A stretch of DNA of 6,062 nucleotides from Sphingomonadaceae bacterium. Lineage in GTDB: Bacteria; Pseudomonadota; Alphaproteobacteria; Sphingomonadales; Sphingomonadaceae. Of the stretch, positions 1 through 4,789 are shown in pieces; position 1 is the first letter of the stretch; each line of letters opens with the position of its first letter. Position numbers and translations under genes: made by a program. The notes under the pieces are model-generated. The model was given only the letters and a program-made list of their open reading frames with translations, made no database searches and had not been told where the DNA came from. The stretch lies in assembly GCA_947442095.1 (NCBI GenBank), contig CANEVG010000230.1, positions 1 to 6,062 on the forward strand, given 5' to 3'.

Positions 1-1272
1 GGCATGTGGCTCGATTACGGGTTCGGCGCGACACAGACCGATGTGTTTGACAGGGCGCTGGCCGCCCGCGCGCACGAACTCACCGGTGTGAAGGTGCGCA
101 ATTGTCTGACGACGCGGCCGCGCGCGTTTCAGGAGGCGGACCCGGAAGGCGCACATGTCCTGAACGCCAGCTGGCATTTCAGCGGCTATGACCGGCGCCA
201 GTTCGACGCGGGGCGCTGCACCTACATTCCGCTCAATCTCGGCGAATGGCCCGATCTCTATCGCCGCTTCATCGAGCGAGTGGATATCGCGGTATTTCAG
301 GTCTGCCCCAAGGATGAAGCTGGCTTCTACAACTTCTCGATATCCGCCTCCTACATGCGCGCGCTGGTGGAGAAGGCGGATGTAGTGATCGTGGAGGTGA
401 ACCCCGCGCTGCCCTGGTGCCACGGACCGGACAACGCGGTGCACGAGAGCGAAGTGGACTTCGTGATTGAGGGCGACGGCGTGGCTGCGGCGCAATTGCC
501 GGGCGCGGTTTCGACCGACGTCGACCTCGCCATCGCGCGGCTGGTGGCGGCGGAAATCCGCAGTGGGGACTGCATCCAGCTGGGCATCGGCGGGCTGCCC
601 AACGCGGTTGGCCGTGCGATTGCAGGCGCTGGCGTGAAGGACCTTGGCGTCCATACCGAAATGATGGTCGAAGGCGTGGTCGAACTGGTCAAGGCAGGCG
701 TGGCCAACGGCGCGCGCAAGCAGATCGATCCGGGCAAGGCGGTCTATGCCTTCGCAATCGGTTCGGGGGATATCTATACCAGCTTGGACCGCAATCCGGC
801 GTTCGAGGCGCGGCAGGTGGACTATACCAACCTGCCGAGCTCGGTTTCGCGCAACGACAATGTGTTCTCGGTCAACAGCACCGGGCAGATGGACCTGCAG
901 GGACAAGCGGCATCGGAATCCTCCGGCCATCGGCATTTCAGCGGGACAGGCGGGCAACTGGGCTTCGTGCGCGCGGCCTATGAATCGCAGGGCGGGCGCG
1001 GGTTCCTGTGCATGCCATCAACTTACGAGAAGCACGGAACACGCAAGAGCCGGGTGGTGGCCGATCTGCCCGCCGGAACGATCGTGACGGTGCCGCGCAC
1101 CGATGTGATGCACGTAGCGACCGAGTACGGCATGGTCTGCCTCAAAGGCAAATCGGTGGCCGAGCGGGCGCAGGCGATGATTTCCATAGCGCATCCGGAT
1201 TTCCGCGAGGAACTGGAGCGCGATGCCTATGCCAACGGGCTCATTCCACGCGGGTATTTCCCGGCCGGCTAG
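1..1272 (+). CDS. Acetyl-CoA hydrolase/transferase-family CoA-transferase (Cat1/4-hydroxybutyrate CoA-transferase type), 5'-truncated
   Basis: This protein belongs to the cytosolic CoA-transferases that move CoA from an acyl-CoA to a free carboxylate through a glutamyl-CoA thioester. Residues here count from the Met codon at position 4. GIGGLPNAV (194-202) matches the oxyanion-loop motif. HTEM (217-220) carries Glu219, which lines up with the catalytic Glu of 4-hydroxybutyrate CoA-transferase. The C-terminal hallmarks are GTGGQ (314-318), MPST (337-340), TEYG (373-376) and AHPDFREEL (396-404). Frame 1 is open from the first base (Gly-Met-Trp), and relatives carry about 25-30 residues before this WLDYGFG block, so the Met is probably internal and the true start lies left of the window. 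The visible 422 residues compare with about 430-440 in relatives. One oddity is that the usual GGQ-x-D-F block reads GGQLGF, with Gly320 where Asp is typical. The stop interleaves with that of the convergent PanE-like gene. The acyl substrate cannot be read from the sequence; acetate, propionate, succinate or an aromatic-pathway acid are all possible. Family confidence is high. Confidence 0.9.
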   Translation, partial: GMWLDYGFGATQTDVFDRALAARAHELTGVKVRNCLTTRPRAFQEADPEGAHVLNASWHFSGYDRRQFDAGRCTYIPLNLGEWPDLYRRFIERVDIAVFQVCPKDEAGFYNFSISASYMRALVEKADVVIVEVNPALPWCHGPDNAVHESEVDFVIEGDGVAAAQLPGAVSTDVDLAIARLVAAEIRSGDCIQLGIGGLPNAVGRAIAGAGVKDLGVHTEMMVEGVVELVKAGVANGARKQIDPGKAVYAFAIGSGDIYTSLDRNPAFEARQVDYTNLPSSVSRNDNVFSVNSTGQMDLQGQAASESSGHRHFSGTGGQLGFVRAAYESQGGRGFLCMPSTYEKHGTRKSRVVADLPAGTIVTVPRTDVMHVATEYGMVCLKGKSVAERAQAMISIAHPDFREELERDAYANGLIPRGYFPAG

Positions 1273-2183
1273 ACAGCGCCCTCCCCCAGCCGCACCAAAT
1301 CGGTTAACAGGGCGAGCGCTGGTGCGGCCACACCGTGGTGCGCCGCGAAGCCAAGCAGGGCGCCGTTGATCGATTCGATTTCGGTCGGGCGTCCGGCGAG
1401 CCGGTCCTGGAGCATCGAAGGCTTGTGATGCGTGTGGTTGGCGATGGCGAAATCGACTTTGCCGGCCAGCCGCACGGTGTCAATCTGGATACCCTCGGCC
1501 TTGGCGATGGCAGCGATTTCCGCTGTCACCGTGCGCGCGGCGCGGCGTCCGGCAGGGTGATCGAGCCCGCCGACGGGCAGCCCGCTGACGGTGCAGAGCG
1601 CATTGAGGGCAGCGTTGAAGGCGACCTTTTCCCAAACCGCAATTGGGACTTCAGGATCAGCGGCCGCATTCAGGCCTGCGGCTGACAACAGGGCGGCGAT
1701 GCCCCCAGCGCGTGCGTCCGCGCCATGCGGCCAATTGCCGAGGAAGATGTGCCCCTGCCCGTGCGAGGCAACGTGGTTTGCACTTTCGAGATCGGCGGGA
1801 AAGTCGGTCACGCCCCAGGCGATGCGGTCTGCCGGGAAGACTTCGGCGATGGCTTCGACATTGCCGAGACCATTCTGGAGGGTGAGCACGATGCAACCAG
1901 TGCTCTCCAGATGCGCGACCGAGCGGATCGCAGCCGCGCTGTGCATGCCCTTGGTGAACAGCATGAGGAGATCGACCGGACCGGACACCTCATCTGCGCG
2001 CGCCGCGCAGACACGGGCCACATGGCGGCCCGCGTCATCCTCGATCACGATACCCTCTGCATTGATCAGCGCTAGGCGGGCGGGATCGACATCGACGACC
2101 GTGACCGCGTTCCCGGCCAGCGCCAGCCGCGCCGCAAACAGGCAACCCATCGCGCCTGCGCCCACCATGACGATGTTCTGCAT
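1269..2183 (-). CDS. Ketopantoate reductase (PanE/ApbA)-family NAD(P)H-dependent 2-oxoacid reductase / possible D-2-hydroxyacid dehydrogenase
   Basis: This 304-residue protein has the full length of the PanE/ApbA family, which interconverts 2-oxoacids and 2-hydroxyacids with NAD(P)H. The N-terminal Rossmann motif is GAGAMG (8-13). LQNGLG (102-107) holds the conserved Asn. The C-terminal helical domain contains WEKVAFNAALNAL (184-196), in which Lys186 is the expected catalytic lysine and Asn190/Asn194 are conserved. KPSMLQD (254-260) and TEIESINGALL (267-277) follow, with Glu268 at the usual active-site Glu. I chose the ATG at 2183 because it gives the canonical MQNIVMVGAGAMG beginning; an in-frame ATG at 2216 would add 11 residues unlike the family and lies inside a palindrome. 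A purine-rich stretch precedes the start. The gene follows lysR by 66 bp on the same strand and may be co-transcribed with it. A biosynthetic ketopantoate reductase is possible, but the catabolic setting favours a dedicated role; D-mandelate and D-hydroxyacid dehydrogenases of this family are known. Family call is strong, substrate is inferred. Confidence 0.9.
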   Translation of the reverse strand: MQNIVMVGAGAMGCLFAARLALAGNAVTVVDVDPARLALINAEGIVIEDDAGRHVARVCAARADEVSGPVDLLMLFTKGMHSAAAIRSVAHLESTGCIVLTLQNGLGNVEAIAEVFPADRIAWGVTDFPADLESANHVASHGQGHIFLGNWPHGADARAGGIAALLSAAGLNAAADPEVPIAVWEKVAFNAALNALCTVSGLPVGGLDHPAGRRAARTVTAEIAAIAKAEGIQIDTVRLAGKVDFAIANHTHHKPSMLQDRLAGRPTEIESINGALLGFAAHHGVAAPALALLTDLVRLGEGAV

Positions 2184-2186
2184 TGG

Positions 2187-2202
2187 TCCCGTTTCCCCTC
2201 TC
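2187..2202 (-). promoter_or_regulatory. Ribosome-binding region of the PanE-like gene
   Basis: Read on the minus strand, GAGAGGGG lies 11 bases before the ATG at 2183, and a second GGGA lies 3 bases before it. Neither is at ideal spacing, but this is the only purine-rich leader before a family-consistent start. It supports 2183 rather than the more distal in-frame ATG at 2216. Confidence 0.45.
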
Positions 2203-2220
2203 ACATGTGTGCGCACATGT
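2203..2220. repeat. Dyad-symmetric element ACATGTG-TGCG-CACATGT in the lysR-panE gap
   Basis: Two perfect 7-bp inverted arms (2203-2209 and 2214-2220) flank a 4-base centre. Within it sits a separate perfect 10-bp palindrome, TGTGCGCACA (2208-2217), and two ACATGT hexamers spaced 12 bp centre to centre. It lies 20 bp upstream of the PanE-like start and is only moderately GC-rich beside high-GC genes. It could be an operator for a dimeric regulator, or a short mRNA hairpin near the ribosome-binding region. Function is inference; the symmetry is directly visible. Confidence 0.5.
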
Positions 2221-2234
2221 ACGCGAGTTTGCGG

Positions 2235-2248
2235 CGCTCGGCCGAGCG
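2235..2248. repeat. Perfect 14-bp palindrome CGCTCGGCCGAGCG just after the lysR stop
   Basis: The palindrome begins two bases after the lysR stop codon (2252-2250, minus strand). In RNA it could fold as a short GC hairpin, but the downstream minus-strand sequence has no U-run, so it is not a standard intrinsic terminator. It may protect the 3' end of lysR mRNA, weakly attenuate readthrough into the PanE-like gene, or have no function. GC-rich DNA gives short palindromes by chance fairly often, though 14 bp without mismatch is less common. Confidence 0.4.
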
Positions 2249-2249
2249 G

Positions 2250-3140
2250 TCAAGCGCGCAGTGGAAACAAGTCCACAAAGCGGCGTGCGGCCTCGGGCAG
2301 CATCCCGGCGCGGCGGCGGTGGAGCAGAAAGCGGCGCTGGGTTGCCAGTTCGGGGATATCGAGCGGGCGCATCGTGCCGCTGGCGACGTGGGGAAGCAAC
2401 AGCGGTTCGGGCAGCCAGCACAGCAGCGTGCTGCGCGCGGAGACGGCAATCATGGTTTCGACCGAAGCCGTCTCCACTACGATGCTGGGCACGGCCATGC
2501 CCTGTGCGCGGATCAGGCGCTCGAACGTTTGGCGCGGAGTAAAGGCGGGGCCGGGCATGACCCAGCCCTGCGCCAGCACTGTCTCGAAGCTGGGGAGGGA
2601 CGACAGCGCATGGCCTGCTGCGCAGAACACCGCGAAGCTGTCAGCATAAGCCGCCGCGCCGATCGCGGCGATGTCAGGGTGATCGAGCGGGGTGGAGGCA
2701 ACTGCGATATCGACGCGGCGCGTAACGAGCGCATCGAGCAGGTCACCATCCACAGTCTCGATCAGTTCGAAACGCAGGCCGGGCGCTTCGGCGAGCAGAC
2801 GGCCCACCGTATCGCTGACCAAGGTGCGCATCACTGCCGCCACTGCGCCGATGCGCACAACGCCGCGCTTCAGCCCGCGCAGCGCTGCCAGTTCATCCCG
2901 CGCATTGTGCATTTCGGAGACGATGTGGCGCGCGTGAACCGCGAGCAGCTCGCCCGCCGGGGTGAGCGCCATGCCCTTGCCGCCGCGATCGAACAGCGGA
3001 TGGCCAAGCCGGTCTTCCATGCCGCGCACCAACCGGCTGAGCGAGGGCTGCGTGAGATGGGCAACGCGCGCGGCACGGCCAAGGCTGCCGGTTTCGGCAA
3101 TCGCGAGGAAGGCGCGGAGCTGGCGTTCATCAAAATCCAT
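2250..3140 (-). CDS. LysR-type transcriptional regulator
   Basis: The product is a 296-residue cytoplasmic DNA-binding regulator of typical LysR length. The N-terminal winged helix-turn-helix is clear: FDERQLRAFLAIAETGSLGR (3-22), then AARVAHLTQPSLSRLVRGME (23-42) with the recognition helix, then LGHPLFDRGGKGMALTPAGE (45-64). Residues from about 94 (VVRIGAV) to 296 form the co-inducer-binding domain, including DIAVAST (144-150) and a late hydrophobic segment STLLCWLPEPLLLP (237-250). The ATG at 3140 is chosen because MDFDERQLRAF is the normal LysR beginning; upstream in-frame codons give sequence unlike the family and run into the divergent gene. No strong Shine-Dalgarno sequence precedes it. 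It is transcribed divergently from the decarboxylase-oxygenase operon and lies upstream of the PanE-like gene, the usual setting for a LysR activator controlling its neighbours. Co-inducer identity is unknown; an arylglyoxylate, 2-hydroxyacid or aromatic acid is plausible. Confidence 0.93.
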   Translation of the reverse strand: MDFDERQLRAFLAIAETGSLGRAARVAHLTQPSLSRLVRGMEDRLGHPLFDRGGKGMALTPAGELLAVHARHIVSEMHNARDELAALRGLKRGVVRIGAVAAVMRTLVSDTVGRLLAEAPGLRFELIETVDGDLLDALVTRRVDIAVASTPLDHPDIAAIGAAAYADSFAVFCAAGHALSSLPSFETVLAQGWVMPGPAFTPRQTFERLIRAQGMAVPSIVVETASVETMIAVSARSTLLCWLPEPLLLPHVASGTMRPLDIPELATQRRFLLHRRRAGMLPEAARRFVDLFPLRA

Positions 3141-3232
3141 GCGCGGAACGTATGACTTCAAGGGCGATTTGCAATTGTTTCTAACGGTCTGCTGGTTCAT
3201 CCTTTCGTGCATACCAAACCTCGGGAGAGACC
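3141..3232. promoter_or_regulatory. Divergent promoter/operator region between lysR and the decarboxylase operon
   Basis: This 92-bp non-coding gap must hold the promoters of both lysR and the decarboxylase gene. It contains an AT-rich patch (about 3166-3183) with two overlapping palindromes, TTGCAA (3169-3174) and CAATTG (3172-3177). TTGCAA could serve as a weak -35-like element in either direction. A GTATG (3150-3154) and CATAC (3210-3214) pair forms an inverted repeat with 55 bp between the arms. LysR regulators usually bind T-N11-A dyads in such gaps, but I could not single out one convincing dyad or a good -10 box. Confidence 0.6.
3223..3228 (+). promoter_or_regulatory. Ribosome-binding site of the ThDP decarboxylase gene
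   Basis: GGGAGA sits with its GGAG core 5 bases before the ATG at 3233, good Shine-Dalgarno spacing. It fixes the start that gives MPTVRDVTIALMRELGM, the expected beginning for a benzoylformate-decarboxylase-type protein. Confidence 0.75.
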
Positions 3233-4789
3233 ATGCCGACCGTCCGCGACGTGACCATCGCCTTGATGCGCGAACTTGGCATGACCACGGTATTCGGCAA
3301 TCCGGGTTCGACAGAACTGCCGATGTTCCGGGATTTTCCCGCCGATTTCCGCTATGTGATGGGGCTGCAGGAAAGCGCGGTGCTGGGCATGGCCGATGGC
3401 TATGCGCAAGGCACACGCAGCGCAGCGCTGGTCAATCTGCACAGCTCGGCGGGCGTTGGCCATGCGCTGGGCAACTTGTTCACCGCCTACAAGAACCAGA
3501 CGCCGCTGGTGGTGACGGCGGGCCAGCAGGCGCGCTCGATCCTGCCCTATGAGCCGTTCCTGTTTGCCGAGCGAGCGGCCGAGTTTCCCCGGCCTTTCGT
3601 GAAGTGGTCGTGCGAACCGGCGCGGGCGGAAGATGTGCCCGCTGCATTGCACCGCGCATGGCTGGTGGCCATGGAGCCGCCGTGTGGGCCGACCTTCGTT
3701 TCGATCCCGATCGACGACTGGGACCGCGACTGCGCGACCTTCACCGCGCGCACCGTGCACGCGGGCCGCGCGCCTGATGCCCATGCGATTGGCGCTTGCG
3801 CCGATGCGCTGGCGCGGGCGGAGCGACCGGCTCTGGTGGTCGGCGCGGGCGTGGCGCGCGATGGCGCGTGGGACCAGGTGATTGCGCTGGCCGAGCGGCA
3901 TCAGGCGCCAGTGCGGGTCGCGCCGATGTCTGCGCGGTGCAGTTTTCCCGAGGACCATCCGCTGTTCGCCGGGTTCCTGACCGCCGGGCGTGAGGCTATT
4001 GTCGCAGCGTTGGGGGCGCATGATTTCGTGCTGGCGCTAGGCGGGCCAATGAACCTCTACCATGTCGAGGGGCACGGACCGCATATGCCGGAAGGCTGCG
4101 ACGTTTGGCTGATCGGCGACAACCATGTCCATGCGGCATGGGCCCCTGCAGGCACGGCTATCGTCGCGCAGTGCGACCTTGCGCTCAATGCGCTGCTGGA
4201 AGGCACGGCCCCAGCCGCGCGCCCTGCCCCGGCGCTGCGTGCTCCGCTTCCGCGCCTGGATGGCAGTGCCATGACCGACGCTTATGTGCTGCAACAGATC
4301 GCAGCCTTGCGCGCGCCCGAGAGCGTGATCGTGGAGGAAGCGCCTTCCAGCCGCGGGCCGATGCACGACCGGCTGCCGATCGTGCGCAAGGATACGTTCT
4401 ACACCACCGCGAGCGGCGGGCTAGGCCACGGGCTGCCGGCTGCCGTCGGCCTCGCGCTGGCGCGTATGCAAGACAAAGTGATCGCGGTCTTGGGCGATGG
4501 TTCGGCCATGTATGCGATTCAGGGCCTTCACGCCGCCGTGCAGCACGGCTGCGCGGTGAGCTTCGTGGTGATCAAGAACAACCGCTATGAGGCCTTGCAT
4601 CACTTCGGCCGGATCTTCGGAATGCAGACCCTCGTCGGCACGCAATTCCCCGAGCTCGATTTCTGCAAGCTCGCCGAAGGTCACGGGGTGGCGGCGCGCC
4701 GCGCGAGCGATGCGGTGGGCCTTGACGAGGCGCTGCGCTGGTCGTTTGCAGCGAGCGGCCCGACGCTGGTGGAAGTGGAGGTGCTATGA
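3233..4789 (+). CDS. ThDP-dependent 2-oxoacid decarboxylase, benzoylformate decarboxylase (MdlC) type
   Basis: This enzyme of 518 residues (Pseudomonas putida MdlC is about 528) is predicted to decarboxylate an aryl 2-oxoacid such as benzoylformate to the aldehyde, using thiamine diphosphate and Mg2+. It has the three-domain POX/PDC layout. The N-terminal pyrimidine-binding domain has VFGNPGSTELP (20-30) with Ser26, LQESAV (45-50) with the ThDP-activating Glu47, and NLHSSAG (68-74) with His70. The central domain has LYHVEG (275-280), where His277 matches MdlC His281. The C-terminal domain has GDGS (421-424) and KNNRYEALHHF (448-458), giving Mg2+ ligands Asp422 and Asn449. From memory of MdlC, Ser26, Glu47, His70, His281, Ala460 and Phe464 all have equivalents. 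Differences in the likely pocket are Phe109 for Leu109 and Thr391 for Phe397, so the natural substrate may be a substituted phenylglyoxylate. The usual NN pair is shifted to Lys-Asn-Asn. It heads an operon with the overlapping Rieske gene. Acetolactate synthase is unlikely given the catalytic set. Confidence 0.92.
   Translation: MPTVRDVTIALMRELGMTTVFGNPGSTELPMFRDFPADFRYVMGLQESAVLGMADGYAQGTRSAALVNLHSSAGVGHALGNLFTAYKNQTPLVVTAGQQARSILPYEPFLFAERAAEFPRPFVKWSCEPARAEDVPAALHRAWLVAMEPPCGPTFVSIPIDDWDRDCATFTARTVHAGRAPDAHAIGACADALARAERPALVVGAGVARDGAWDQVIALAERHQAPVRVAPMSARCSFPEDHPLFAGFLTAGREAIVAALGAHDFVLALGGPMNLYHVEGHGPHMPEGCDVWLIGDNHVHAAWAPAGTAIVAQCDLALNALLEGTAPAARPAPALRAPLPRLDGSAMTDAYVLQQIAALRAPESVIVEEAPSSRGPMHDRLPIVRKDTFYTTASGGLGHGLPAAVGLALARMQDKVIAVLGDGSAMYAIQGLHAAVQHGCAVSFVVIKNNRYEALHHFGRIFGMQTLVGTQFPELDFCKLAEGHGVAARRASDAVGLDEALRWSFAASGPTLVEVEVL
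4777..4781 (+). promoter_or_regulatory. Internal ribosome-binding site and ATGA coupling for the Rieske gene
   Basis: GGAGG lies inside the last codons of the decarboxylase gene, 4 bases before the ATG at 4786. That start overlaps the decarboxylase stop as ATGA (4786-4789). Strong Shine-Dalgarno plus overlap suggests translational coupling of the two enzymes. Confidence 0.75.

Noticed and set aside
4..6. ATG as the real start of the CoA-transferase
   Set aside because: The frame is open to the first base, and the protein would begin in the middle of a conserved N-terminal block; relatives have about 25-30 more residues. I treat it as an internal Met.
2184..2216. Upstream ATG (2216) as the start of the PanE-like gene
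   Set aside because: It would place 11 unrelated residues before the canonical MQNIVMVGAGAMG start and put the initiation codon inside the dyad element.
2235..2248. Intrinsic terminator for lysR
   Set aside because: The palindrome is not followed by a T-run on the minus strand.
1591..2649. Long plus-strand open frame antisense to the PanE-like and LysR genes
   Set aside because: Its translation is low-complexity and rich in Arg, Ala and Ser with no domain motif, as expected for a shadow frame in GC-rich DNA.
2205..3155. Long plus-strand open frame antisense to lysR
   Set aside because: No recognisable motif, and it lies opposite a clear LysR protein.
3150..3214. BenM/CatM-type ATAC-N7-GTAT operator
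   Set aside because: Only separated GTAT and ATAC half-sites are present, in the reverse arrangement and about 55 bp apart; no N7-spaced pair exists.
3141..3416. N-terminal extension of the LysR gene beyond 3140
   Set aside because: The extra in-frame residues resemble no LysR protein and run antisense through the divergent decarboxylase gene; MDFDERQLRAF is the normal start.
3197..4021. Minus-strand open frame antisense to the decarboxylase gene
   Set aside because: Arg-rich shadow translation with no family features.
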